Positions 33,660 to 42,445 of a DNA stretch of 64,000 bases are shown in pieces. Both the position numbers and the translations under genes were made by a program. The stretch comes from Fontivita pretiosa (GTDB lineage Bacteria > Planctomycetota > Phycisphaerae > Tepidisphaerales > Tepidisphaeraceae). Position 1 is the stretch's first letter. Each line of letters begins with the position of its first letter. Under the pieces are notes generated by a model that saw only the letters and a list, made by a program, of their open reading frames with translations, searched no databases and was not told the DNA's origin. The stretch spans positions 1,240,001 to 1,304,000 of the forward strand of contig NZ_CP191258.1 of NCBI RefSeq assembly GCF_050410795.1, written 5' to 3'.

Positions 33660-35033
33660 TCATGACGTCGTGATGACGAAGTTGGCACCGCCCATGCTCG
33701 TCGCGGTACCGATAGAGACGGGCTCGCTCCGACGCCACAGCCGGCCATCGCGAACGTGCAGAACTACCGGTTCGCTCAGTCCGTCAGCGCGAATGTGGGA
33801 GCTGGCCCCCGGGCCGATCACCAGATCGCGATCCAGCAGGATGATGCGGCGAACGTCGGCGCGGGGGAATCGGCCGGCCGTCAGATCCAGCACCGCCGTC
33901 GTGCTGGATGGGTTGGGCAGTTGGAACTGGAGCCTGCATCTGGGCGAGAGCGTCACCCGATCGCCGCTCGCCAGAAGCCTGGTCGGCTGGCCGGCAATTC
34001 GCTCAAAGTAATCGTCTTCGACTCGTTCGATCGTGACGATGGCGGCGGAGGCGTCGGCGAGCAGCCCGACATCGGGGCGCTGCGATGAGCTGATCGGCCC
34101 GATGGTCACTCGCGGCGTCGTCAGCACCAGAAAGCTGCCCGCCCCATCGACCTGGATGATGAACTTTGAGGGCAGTTGATCCCCGGTCTCACGGGCGTGC
34201 GGCCCGTGCAGAATGCGCGGCGGCGCGGGCGTCGGGCCGGCGGCGCGGGTCGGTTGCTCGTCGTCCATATCCAGCAATCCCAGTGGCCCGCCACGCACCG
34301 CCGCCAGCGATTCCTCCACCGCCGCCAGGTGCGACAGCGCCTCGGCGATCCATTTGGCCTGCGGCCATTGTACCTTGATGCGGCTGAGCGCATCGCGCGC
34401 GTCGTCAATTTTGCCATCGAGCACCGCGCGCCAGGCATCCTCCGCCTGCTCCAGTGTCCGCCGAAGCTGCCGGGTGGTAAGTCCGTTGGGATCCAGCCGC
34501 GCCAGGCGCTCGATCAGCGGTCCGACCTGATCGAGCCTTCCCTCATTCAGCGCGTCTTCGATCTGCGAGCGAAGCGTGTTTCGGACGCTGGCGTCAAGCT
34601 CGCGGATGCGATGGTCGGTGCAGCCGTTGCCGTGGGCGCGGATCAGTTCCGCGACGGCGCGGTCCAAATCCTGGCGGCCAAGGGCCGAATCCACAAGCTG
34701 CGCCGCGGTTTCCACGGCGCCGGCCCTGGCCTCGACTCGCCGCGCGCGGTCCGCGGTCAGCAGCGTCTGCTCGATCTGGCTCCTCAGCGCGACAACCTCA
34801 TCAAGGTTTCCGCCCAGAAGCTGCGCCTTCTCGCAGTCAATCAGCGCCTGAGCGGCGCGGCCCGCGCTCAGATGCGCCCTGCCCCGCTCCAGCAGCTTAT
34901 GGATCAACCGAGTCACCAGCGTCTGCCCGCGGCGGTGAGCCCGCAGCCGGTCCGACTGCACGAGCTGATACGCCTCGTCCAGCCTCCCGTCGGCCAGGGC
35001 AACTTCGGCTTGTCGGATCGTCAGGAACAACAC
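33660..35033 (-). CDS. TPR-like helical protein with C-terminal FHA-like domain
   Basis: A 457-residue cytoplasmic protein. The first 240 residues are helical and look like divergent tetratricopeptide repeats (MLFLTIRQAEVALADGRLDEAYQLVQSDRL and similar). A Pro/Thr-rich linker then leads to a beta-sandwich part (about 290-457), FLVLTTPRVTIGPISS...DVGLLADASAAIVTIERVEDDYFER and LVIGPGASSHIRADGL, where the GPGASSHIRADG stretch resembles the FHA phosphothreonine site (GR-S-H). FHA proteins commonly read out Ser/Thr kinases, and a large kinase gene lies 700 bases away. A palindromic repeat copy lies in frame within the linker (34190-34208). Assignment to FHA is by pattern only. Confidence 0.72.
   Translation of the reverse strand: MLFLTIRQAEVALADGRLDEAYQLVQSDRLRAHRRGQTLVTRLIHKLLERGRAHLSAGRAAQALIDCEKAQLLGGNLDEVVALRSQIEQTLLTADRARRVEARAGAVETAAQLVDSALGRQDLDRAVAELIRAHGNGCTDHRIRELDASVRNTLRSQIEDALNEGRLDQVGPLIERLARLDPNGLTTRQLRRTLEQAEDAWRAVLDGKIDDARDALSRIKVQWPQAKWIAEALSHLAAVEESLAAVRGGPLGLLDMDDEQPTRAAGPTPAPPRILHGPHARETGDQLPSKFIIQVDGAGSFLVLTTPRVTIGPISSSQRPDVGLLADASAAIVTIERVEDDYFERIAGQPTRLLASGDRVTLSPRCRLQFQLPNPSSTTAVLDLTAGRFPRADVRRIILLDRDLVIGPGASSHIRADGLSEPVVLHVRDGRLWRRSEPVSIGTATSMGGANFVITTS
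34190..34208. repeat. Palindromic repeat copy inside the FHA-like gene
   Basis: CACGGGC-gtgcg-GCCCGTG differs from the 13988 copy only in the loop. It lies within the coding linker and encodes part of HGPHARET without breaking the frame. Confidence 0.7.
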
Positions 35034-35073
35034 GGCAGCACCCGTCTTTGTTCATGCCCCCATTTGGAAAACG

Positions 35074-35286
35074 CTAGTTCAGCGACAGCAGAGTATACCG
35101 TTTCGGCCAATGCGGCTGCGGCGGCTGTGGCAATGGCTTGCTCGGGACCTTTGCCTGGAGTCGTCGCGACGGCTGATGCATCGCCTGGCTCAGGAAGTTT
35201 TCCAGGTCCCGCAGCATCCGCCGGCGAAGCGAATCCAGCTCGTGTTGCCGGTTTGCGTCATGGGGATGGGGGTCGTCGTTCAACAT
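35074..35286 (-). CDS. Small hypothetical protein
   Basis: A 70-residue protein: an acidic, His-rich start, then a helical segment (HELDSLRRRMLRDLENFLSQAMHQPSRRLQAK) and a Pro-rich tail. No family was recognised. ATG 35286 has AAGGAG nine bases upstream, which supports real expression; the longer frame to 35358 lacks this. It lies between the coiled-coil membrane-protein gene and the FHA-like gene on the same strand, so it may belong to that unit. Confidence 0.55.
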   Translation of the reverse strand: MLNDDPHPHDANRQHELDSLRRRMLRDLENFLSQAMHQPSRRLQAKVPSKPLPQPPQPHWPKRYTLLSLN

Positions 35287-35385
35287 CGGTTGGTGCTCCT
35301 TGCCAGTACGGGTTCGAATGAATGCAGAGACGTACGGACCAGGCTGCACAAGCAACACCGCGTCTGTGCGTCTCTGCGCTCATCC

Positions 35386-36192
35386 CTACCGCCGCGCCGT
35401 CTGAAGCGGCGAGCTCGCCAGGTGCTCGTTCACTTCCTTCAGCAGGTCCTTCTCGCTGACAACATCCACCTCAATCGGCTGGACAAACTTGCTCTGGTGC
35501 GCCAGCACGCGCTCGGCCACGTCCAGTTGCTTTTTGATGTCCGCGATCAGCTTTTCCGACTGCGCCAGCTTGCTGTTGTCGATGGCGAAGGTTCCGCCCG
35601 CGCCCATCGACGCGGCCTTGACGAGCTGGTTCTGCCCCTCCAGCGCCGCGATCTGGCTTTCCAGCAGAGCCTTCTGGCTGCGGGTGCGCTCCAGCGCCTG
35701 CATGGCGGCGCCCAGGGACCTGGTGCGGTTCTCCAGCAGCCGCTGCTTGCCCGCCAGCACGATCTCCGCTTCCTTCATCATCTCGAATCGTCGGGCCAGA
35801 TCCTGCTTGACCTGATCGCGGGTGTAGCTCAGGTCCCCGAAGGTGAAACTGGTCTGATCGGTGGCCAGCGAATCGCGGAGTCTGGCCACTCGGACGCGTT
35901 CGTCGGCAAGCTGCTTGCGGCTCTGTTCGATGTCGGCCTTGAGCGCCGCGATCTCGACTTCCTGCGCCGCGATCAGCCGTACGTTGGCGTGCATCTCCGG
36001 CACGATGTCGTTGACCAGATCTCTGGCGCGGCGGAGCTGGAACTCCACCGGCACCGATTCCTCCACCGCCATTCGAACCGACCGCGCCGAACTGGAGATG
36101 TAGCTGAACGCATCGCGGCCAAACAGGATCCCGCCGACGATCATCGTTCCGGCGGCCGTCAGCACGACGAATTTAACTGGCTTGAGGATCAT
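35386..36192 (-). CDS. Membrane-anchored coiled-coil protein
   Basis: A 268-residue protein with an N-terminal membrane helix (FVVLTAAGTMIVGGILFG) followed by about 220 residues of heptad-rich coiled coil (EVEIAALKADIEQSRKQLADERVRVARL and later LLESQIAALEGQNQLV). Most of the chain is probably outside the cytoplasm. The layout resembles planctomycete hypothetical proteins and more distantly PspA-like or scaffold proteins; I do not assign a family. ATG 36192 has AAGGAG six bases before it. It heads the group containing the small and FHA-like genes. Confidence 0.7.
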   Translation of the reverse strand: MILKPVKFVVLTAAGTMIVGGILFGRDAFSYISSSARSVRMAVEESVPVEFQLRRARDLVNDIVPEMHANVRLIAAQEVEIAALKADIEQSRKQLADERVRVARLRDSLATDQTSFTFGDLSYTRDQVKQDLARRFEMMKEAEIVLAGKQRLLENRTRSLGAAMQALERTRSQKALLESQIAALEGQNQLVKAASMGAGGTFAIDNSKLAQSEKLIADIKKQLDVAERVLAHQSKFVQPIEVDVVSEKDLLKEVNEHLASSPLQTARR

Positions 36193-36314
36193 GACTTGCT
36201 CCTTGTGGGCGGGCTGCAAGCGGCCCAGAACTGATCTTGCACCGGGAACCATCGCCCGGTTCACAGGCAGGTGTACGAAAGGATGCTGTGGATATTTCCC
36301 GCCGCCGGCGCCAA

Positions 36315-37925
36315 TCAGGCGCTGCACAGCCCCGCGCCGTGTTCCCAAGGCCAGGCCAGAGGGAACCCTTCGGCGATTAGCGACTTCTGGAATTGGCGGA
36401 TGCGATCGATGTTGTCGTGAACCGCATGCGGCTCGGTGTGATGCTCGAGGCAGTGGACCGCCAGCGCGCCGGCCGACTCACCGATGTTCCACTCGATCGG
36501 ATGCAGCCGGTAACAGCCGTTGGTGATATGCGTGACGCCCAGCGCCTTTCCCGCGGCCAGCACATTGCGCACGCGTTGCGGGATCAGCGCGCCCATCGGG
36601 ATGCGGAACGGCGCGGTGCGGACGTAAAAGCCGATCCGCATCCCCGTCGAGGGGTGTAGATCCAGGCGGTAATGCCCGATGCCAACCGAATCAGCGAATG
36701 GCTCGGCAGAGTCCAGCGGCGCGCGTTGCTCCAGGCCCACGTGTGCTTCGGTGATGATCGTCCGCGCCCGCAGCCGCCGCGCCTCGCGGATGTACGGCGC
36801 CTTGGCAAAACCGTCGCTTGTGCCCAGCTCCTCGCCACGCAGCTTCAATCCGCGCAAACCCGGATCCTCCGTCTGCATCCAGTACAGCAGACACAGGCTT
36901 TGCTCGCGTGCTTCGGCCAGCGCCAACTGCTTCTGTTCCTCGGGCACATCGATGATCGGCCGCTGGAAGTAGTCCATCTGCACCATGTTGACCAGGCACA
37001 CGTCCGGATGCAGCGGCTGCGCCTCGGGGCGGTAGATGCTGCGATCGACGATGCGACGATATCGCCACATCTCCCACTCGCCGGGCGAAGGCTCGTCCGG
37101 CCAGGGGATGAAACGAAACGTTCGGGGCTGATGATCCTCCGTGCCGCAGACGGTCCAACTGAAGAGTCTGCCCGGCCAGGGATGATCCAGCGGCGGAATG
37201 TAGTTTCGCCAGAACTCGTAGCGCGCGGGGCGATCGATGACGTGATTTTCACCGGGTCGATGCTCGATCGCGAAGCACCAACTGATGGCCTGGAAGTCGC
37301 GGGGATCGCGCGTCGTGGCGTGCATTTCGCCGAAGTCGTCGCGGCCTTCGGCGCCGGCCATGTATTCGACGCCCGCCAGCGGATACAGATCGCCCAGCTC
37401 GCTGGCGTCCAGGAAGTAATCCGCGCGGATCGTGACGGTCTGTGCAGACTGGGTGTTGCGGAACGTGACCGAGCGTACGCGATCGCCCGTGACATCGGCG
37501 GCGATGGGCTGGTGGTGAAGCAGGATCGTGATCCGCCCCTCGGCCAGGAACGGGGCGAGCATCTCCTGAAGCACGGCGTGTGCAATTCTGGGCTCGCAGC
37601 AGAGGCGACTGACCCATCCGTTGCCGGGGTTCAGATGCGGATCGTTTCGCGCCGCGTCGTTCAGGGCGCGATGCTGACGATACCACTGCCTGACGCGCCG
37701 GCGAAACTCCAGATACGATCGGGTGGCGCTTTGCACGCCCTGCGCGCCTTCGATCCAGCGGTTTTCATCGGGTGGCACGGCCTGCGAGGTAAGCTGCCCG
37801 CCAATCCAGTCGGTCGGCTCGGTGATGATGCACCTGCCGCCTCGCCGCGCCGCCGCCAGTGCCGCTGCCACGCCCCCCGTCCCGCCACCGACAATCAGTA
37901 CCTGTGTTGTTGCTTCGGATTGCAT
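36315..37925 (-). CDS. FAD-dependent oxidoreductase (FAD_oxidored family, xanthan lyase-like)
   Basis: A protein of about 536 residues. The Rossmann FAD site is VLIVGGGTGGVAAALAAARRG. Motifs of the PF12831 family follow: WIGGQLTSQ, DASELGDLYPLAGVEY and HITNGCYRLHPIEWNIGESAGALA near the end. Members are often encoded with carbohydrate-degradation genes and the substrate is usually unknown. I use ATG 37925, which begins just before the FAD motif; GTG 37949 would add eight residues. It is on the same strand as the GntR-LacI regulator upstream of it, in a sugar-utilisation cluster. Confidence 0.85.
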   Translation of the reverse strand: MQSEATTQVLIVGGGTGGVAAALAAARRGGRCIITEPTDWIGGQLTSQAVPPDENRWIEGAQGVQSATRSYLEFRRRVRQWYRQHRALNDAARNDPHLNPGNGWVSRLCCEPRIAHAVLQEMLAPFLAEGRITILLHHQPIAADVTGDRVRSVTFRNTQSAQTVTIRADYFLDASELGDLYPLAGVEYMAGAEGRDDFGEMHATTRDPRDFQAISWCFAIEHRPGENHVIDRPARYEFWRNYIPPLDHPWPGRLFSWTVCGTEDHQPRTFRFIPWPDEPSPGEWEMWRYRRIVDRSIYRPEAQPLHPDVCLVNMVQMDYFQRPIIDVPEEQKQLALAEAREQSLCLLYWMQTEDPGLRGLKLRGEELGTSDGFAKAPYIREARRLRARTIITEAHVGLEQRAPLDSAEPFADSVGIGHYRLDLHPSTGMRIGFYVRTAPFRIPMGALIPQRVRNVLAAGKALGVTHITNGCYRLHPIEWNIGESAGALAVHCLEHHTEPHAVHDNIDRIRQFQKSLIAEGFPLAWPWEHGAGLCSA

Positions 37926-38023
37926 GGAAGGATCGGGTGACGTCGGCACGGGCTTGAAAGGTACGAATCACACAAGCAGCAAGTCGGATTCTCTCTCAAT
38001 GACCTGTCTGGATGCGCTGGCCG

Positions 38024-39148
38024 CTATCCGCTCTGTCTGGCCGCGCCGTGGTTCGTGATGATCGGCGCCGGGCCGGTGGAGCGGCGGATGACCAGCTCCG
38101 CCGAAAGCAGCCGATTGGTCTGATCCATCTGATCCGACTGGATCTGCTCGAAGAGGGTGGTGACGGCGGCATGGCCGAGCTGGACCAGGGGCTGGCGGAA
38201 GGTCGTCATGGGCGGCGAGAGGTGAGCGGCGCTGGGCGGATCATCCACACCGACGACCGAAAGGTCATCGGGCACGCGAAGCCCCACCGTCGCCGAGGCG
38301 CTGTACACGTCCAGCGCGAAGTAATACCCGGCCGCGAAGATCGCCGTCGGGCGCGTCGGGCTGCTGAGCGTGCGGATCAGCGCCATGCGTTCGCGTTCGT
38401 CCAGCCGCCAACTCTGGCTGCGGATCACGTGATGCTCGCGCGGCGCCAGATGATGTTCCTGACAGGTGGCCACGAATCCCTGCCAGCGGTCGCGGCTGTT
38501 GCTGATGCGTTCATCACCGCCGACGTAACCGATGCTGGTATGCCCGAGCTCGGTGAGGTGATTGACCGCCTGGCGAGCCAGATCGACGTTATCGACATCG
38601 ATCCACTGGATGAGTTTGGAGTGGCTGCGTGCCCCGACGACCAGCGTGGGCTTTCGCCGCGCCTGCGCCACGAACGCGTCGATCTCTTCCGGCAGCGGGT
38701 TGACGAACAGGAACCCGTTGCACTCGTTGCGCACGTCTTCCCCGAAGCGCAACAGGATCAGGTCTACCGCAAGCTGCTGCGCCGCCTGGCGAACGCCTTC
38801 CAGAATCTGGCTGTGATAGTAGTCGGCCAGCGAACAATCCTGATGGAAGACCAGCCCCAGCCGGGCGTCGCTGAGGGTGCGCTTGCGGTCGCGATAGCGT
38901 TCATGGACAAAGGTTCCGCGCCCCTGGGAACGTTGCAGCACACCGCTGGCGACCAGTTCCTGAAGCGCGCGATGGGTGGTGACCAGGGAAACTTCGAGCT
39001 GCTCGGACAATTCCTTGGTCGAGGGCATCTGCTCGCCGGGCTGGAAGACACCGGCATCGATGGCCTGGCGAACAGCGTCGCGGACGACCATGTAGAGTGG
39101 CCGCCCGGGCTGCGACTTTACCGCCTTGAGTTCCTTGAGCGATGCCAT
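38024..39148 (-). CDS. GntR-type regulator with LacI-like sugar-sensing domain
   Basis: A 374-residue regulator. The N-terminal GntR winged helix (about 15-85) has RPLYMVVRDAVRQAIDAGVFQPGEQMPSTKELSEQLEVSLVTTHRALQELVASGVL. The rest is a periplasmic-binding-protein-like effector domain with GYVGGDERISNSRDRWQGF and VVGVDDPPSAAHLSPPMTTFRQPL. This AraR-like layout is common in planctomycetes and lentisphaerae for control of sugar operons. It is adjacent to the FAD oxidoreductase and to a Gfo/Idh gene on the same strand. An AT-rich site (39231-39243) lies 90 bases upstream of its start. Confidence 0.92.
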   Translation of the reverse strand: MASLKELKAVKSQPGRPLYMVVRDAVRQAIDAGVFQPGEQMPSTKELSEQLEVSLVTTHRALQELVASGVLQRSQGRGTFVHERYRDRKRTLSDARLGLVFHQDCSLADYYHSQILEGVRQAAQQLAVDLILLRFGEDVRNECNGFLFVNPLPEEIDAFVAQARRKPTLVVGARSHSKLIQWIDVDNVDLARQAVNHLTELGHTSIGYVGGDERISNSRDRWQGFVATCQEHHLAPREHHVIRSQSWRLDERERMALIRTLSSPTRPTAIFAAGYYFALDVYSASATVGLRVPDDLSVVGVDDPPSAAHLSPPMTTFRQPLVQLGHAAVTTLFEQIQSDQMDQTNRLLSAELVIRRSTGPAPIITNHGAARQSG

Positions 39149-39230
39149 GGTGAATTGCCGTTAGACTGTTCGCCGGACAACAAAAAAGCAAGCGAGGGCG
39201 TCAGGCGCGGGGCAGTACCGACCCGAAGTT

Positions 39231-39243
39231 ATTCTATAATTAC
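39231..39243. promoter_or_regulatory. AT-rich promoter-like or operator site upstream of the GntR-LacI gene
   Basis: ATTCTATAATTAC stands out in GC-rich DNA and contains TATAAT on the + strand and TATAGAAT on the - strand. It may be the -10 box of the regulator gene or the regulator's own target. Confidence 0.3.
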
Positions 39244-39350
39244 ATCTGTTCGAGTCAATGAAAACAGCCGTCGCAGACCGCTCAGACGAGTCGGCTCTGA
39301 TGTGGCAGCGCATCACCCTCTGCACAGGTAAATCGGGCCGACCAGACCGC

Positions 39351-40232
39351 CTACTCTACCTGCTCTACCTGCACCCACGCGCCGTCCCGGTTCATCGACG
39401 CGTTGCCCGCTTCCATCACCGCCACGTTCTCCACCAGGTCGCGCAGCGGCACCGGCGCGGGTCCGCCCTCGAAGAAACGCACCATTCCCTTGATCAGGCG
39501 GTTGTACACGTCGGCGAAATCGACGACGAACTGCCGCACCGCCTGCGTGCCATGCACTGTGGCGCCGAAGGCATACGCCCCGCCACGCTGCATTCGCAGC
39601 CGCGCGTAACGACCGTCGCCGTAGTCCAGATCCACCAGGTCGCGATCCGCCTGATGAATCGCTGAGACACGCTTGACGCCCGGACCCCAGATCGCATCGA
39701 CCATCTCGATCGTGTGCACCCCGTAGAAGAACAGCCCGGGCATCGACGGGTGGATCTCTCCGGGACCGAACGCATCGATCGCCACCATCCGACCAACAGC
39801 GGCGCGATCGAGCTCGGTGACTTCGGCGGCGAAACGCAGGCTCGAGGCCGAGTAGCACCTGGCCTGCCGGCGACGCGCCACGTCCAGAAGCTGTCTGGCC
39901 TCCGGCAGACTGCACGTCAGGGGCTTGTCGATGTAGGTGGGCAGACCCCGCTCCAGTGCCGGCAGGGCCAGCTTCAGGTGTCTGCATCCGTTGACCGCCA
40001 GGACCAGCACGCCGTCAACCTGGTCCAGCAGCTCATCACAGCTTGCAACCTCGGCAACGCCCATTTCCGCGGCCTGCTGCTTCCACAGCCGCGCCTTGTC
40101 CAGCTCGTGCTCCCCCGGATCCCACAGCGCCGTAACGCGGCAGCGCGTCTGTCCTGCCTGGTTCAACGCGTTGATCCGCTTCGTGAACTCCGGCAGATGG
40201 CTGGAGTCCACCCCGATCGCGCCAAGACGCAT
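39351..40232 (-). CDS. Gfo/Idh/MocA-family oxidoreductase
   Basis: A 293-residue NAD(P)-dependent dehydrogenase of the glucose-fructose oxidoreductase type. It lacks a classic GxGxxG (MRLGAIGVDSSHLPEFTKRINAL), as in the short subgroup of planctomycete relatives. It has YIDKPLTCSLPEARQLL, with the EKP-like Lys, and MVAIDAFGPGEIHPSMPGLFFYGVHTIEM, with the usual catalytic His. The substrate, probably a sugar or cyclitol, is unknown. It lies between the GntR-LacI regulator and the NagB-LmbE gene, all on the minus strand. ATG 40232. Confidence 0.9.
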   Translation of the reverse strand: MRLGAIGVDSSHLPEFTKRINALNQAGQTRCRVTALWDPGEHELDKARLWKQQAAEMGVAEVASCDELLDQVDGVLVLAVNGCRHLKLALPALERGLPTYIDKPLTCSLPEARQLLDVARRRQARCYSASSLRFAAEVTELDRAAVGRMVAIDAFGPGEIHPSMPGLFFYGVHTIEMVDAIWGPGVKRVSAIHQADRDLVDLDYGDGRYARLRMQRGGAYAFGATVHGTQAVRQFVVDFADVYNRLIKGMVRFFEGGPAPVPLRDLVENVAVMEAGNASMNRDGAWVQVEQVE

Positions 40233-40303
40233 ATCAGCTCCATTTCACGCACAACGGCAATCACCCCACCGAAAGCATGGGCACCACAAGAGGCTACACA
40301 GAA

Positions 40304-42304
40304 CTATCGCCAGCCCGGCTTCCAGCGAACAAACCCCTCGATCGCCTCGTACTCGGCCAGACCGAGCTTGTCATACATTCTGGCGGTCTCGCGGTTGCGG
40401 TCTTCGGCACGCTGCCAGAACTCGCGGTCGTCCAGCCCGGGGAACAGCGCCTTGTCCTTCTGGCTCTCGTGCTTGAAGATCGCGTAACGCTTCTTGATCA
40501 CCTCGTCGGGCGAAAGCGGGACGGCCATCTCGATCTCGTCGATGCCCCATTCCTGCCAGGCGCCGCGATACAGCCACACCTCGCAGGTCCTGACCCAGTC
40601 CCGATCCTTCAGCCGCTCGATCGCCTGGAACACCGCCGACAGACACACGCGGTGCGTGCCGTGCGGATCGGACAGGTCGCCGGCGGCATAGATCTGATGG
40701 GGCTGAACCTTGTCCAGCAGATTCATCACGATGCGGATGTCCTGCTCACTGAGGGGTTTTTTGCGCACGCGTCCGGTCTCGTAGAACGGCATGTCCAGGA
40801 AATGCGTGTTTTCTTCCTTCACGCCGCTGAACCGCGCCGCGGCGCGGGCTTCGGTCCGCCGGATGATCGCCTTGATCTTCTGAAGCTCGGGACTGTCCAC
40901 CTCGCCCGGACGCTTGCGACGAACGAAAGTTTCGATCTGTTCTTCGATCTGCTTGGCCTGCCTCTCGCCCAGCCCGAACGCCTGCGCGTATTCGCGGACG
41001 AACTCGGCATGACGAACCGCCGCGTCGTCGAAGACCGCGATGTTGCCGCTGGTCTGATAGGCCACGTGAACCTCGTGTCCCTGCTCGCACAGCCTCATCA
41101 GCGTGCCACCCATCGAGATCACGTCATCGTCCGGATGCGGCGAGAAGACCACCACCCGCTTGGGGAAGATCTCGGGATTGGCATGATGAAACGCCGGGGC
41201 ATGGCCAGGCTCCGGCTCGCGGCTGGGTTTGCCACCCGGCCAGCCGGTGATCGTCGCCTGAAGCGATCTGAAGACCTCGATGTTGATGTCGTACGCCCCG
41301 CCGCGCGAGGCGATCAGCTCCTGCAATCCGTGTTCGTTGTAGTCTTCGTCGGTCAGCTTCAGCAGCGGCTTTTTGACGAGTTGAGCCAGCCAGATCGCCG
41401 CCTTGCGGACCATGGCGGCGTCCCAGCTCATGCCAAACTCTTCGATCGGCCCCAGCAGCCAGGGGCTCTTGAATCGCGTCAGCTCCGCCGCCGCCGCCGT
41501 GTCCAGCACGATCCGCGCATTGGGATGCTGCTGAAGGAACGAGGCCGCGATCTGCGGGGTAACCTCGCCCTCGACGGCCTTGCGGATCACCGGCGCCTTG
41601 TGCTCTCCCCAGGCCAGCAGCACCACCTTCTTGGCGCTGAGGATGGTGTCCACGCCCATGGTGATCGCCTTGCGCGGCACGTTCCATTCGCCGAAGAAGT
41701 CGCTGGCCGCGTCCATGCGCGTGATCTTGTCCAGCGTGATCAGTCGGGTGCGAGAGTCGCGCGGCGAGCCGGGTTCGTTGAAGCCGACGTGTCCGGTACG
41801 CCCGATCCCCAGGATCTGATAGTCGATCCCGCCGACCTCGCGGATCATCCGTTCGTACTGCTGGCAGTAGGCATTGACCTGTTCTCGCGGGATCGTGCCG
41901 TCGGGGATGTGCACGTTCTTCGGATCGATGTCGATGTGGTCGAACAGGTGCTCCCACATGAACCGGTGGTAGCTCTGAAGCTCCTCCGGGCGCATCGGGT
42001 AGTACTCGTCCAGGTTGAACGTGATGACGTTCTTGAACGAAAGCCCTTCCTGCCGGTGCAGCCGGACAAGCTCATCGTACACCCCGGTGGGAGTGGAGCC
42101 GGTCGCCAGCCCAAGCACTGCCATTTCCCCACGCGAGGCCTTCTGACGGATCAGTTCGGCGATCTCCTGTGCCACGGCGGCGGAGGCGGCGGCGGCGGAG
42201 GCATAGACGGTGACGGGGATCTTTTCCGCGGCGGCGAGCATCGAGCCGACGCCCTCGCTGAGACTGGCGTTGTTCGCCGGATTGTGGACGACGTTAGAGG
42301 ACAT
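40304..42304 (-). CDS. Glucosamine-6-phosphate deaminase-like protein fused to a LmbE/PIG-L deacetylase domain
   Basis: A 666-residue two-domain protein. Residues about 25-275 are NagB-like: GLATGSTPTGVYDELV, TFNLDEYYPM, ILGIGRTGHVGFNEPGS and the closing lid region, predicted to convert glucosamine-6-phosphate to fructose-6-phosphate and ammonia. Residues about 380-650 are a zinc-dependent LmbE/PIG-L deacetylase with VVFSPHPDDDVISMGGTL and, later, DPHGTHRVC. The combination is known as a validated family of about 650 residues in Bacteroidetes and relatives, and it would deacetylate and deaminate N-acetylated amino sugars. It is flanked by two Gfo/Idh genes, and an AT-rich block (42446-42460) lies about 140 bases upstream of its start. 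Confidence 0.93.
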   Translation of the reverse strand: MSSNVVHNPANNASLSEGVGSMLAAAEKIPVTVYASAAAASAAVAQEIAELIRQKASRGEMAVLGLATGSTPTGVYDELVRLHRQEGLSFKNVITFNLDEYYPMRPEELQSYHRFMWEHLFDHIDIDPKNVHIPDGTIPREQVNAYCQQYERMIREVGGIDYQILGIGRTGHVGFNEPGSPRDSRTRLITLDKITRMDAASDFFGEWNVPRKAITMGVDTILSAKKVVLLAWGEHKAPVIRKAVEGEVTPQIAASFLQQHPNARIVLDTAAAAELTRFKSPWLLGPIEEFGMSWDAAMVRKAAIWLAQLVKKPLLKLTDEDYNEHGLQELIASRGGAYDINIEVFRSLQATITGWPGGKPSREPEPGHAPAFHHANPEIFPKRVVVFSPHPDDDVISMGGTLMRLCEQGHEVHVAYQTSGNIAVFDDAAVRHAEFVREYAQAFGLGERQAKQIEEQIETFVRRKRPGEVDSPELQKIKAIIRRTEARAAARFSGVKEENTHFLDMPFYETGRVRKKPLSEQDIRIVMNLLDKVQPHQIYAAGDLSDPHGTHRVCLSAVFQAIERLKDRDWVRTCEVWLYRGAWQEWGIDEIEMAVPLSPDEVIKKRYAIFKHESQKDKALFPGLDDREFWQRAEDRNRETARMYDKLGLAEYEAIEGFVRWKPGWR

Positions 42305-42445
42305 AGCTGCCGAAACCTCACTAGTAGACGACGGTCATCCGTTCGCGCTGCGTCCAGTTTCGTTCAGCGACGTTGCGCTGGCGGCAAGCGGCAAGGCCGC
42401 ACGGGACACTTTTGTGCTCCCCCGCGTGCAAGACAGCGAGGAAGA

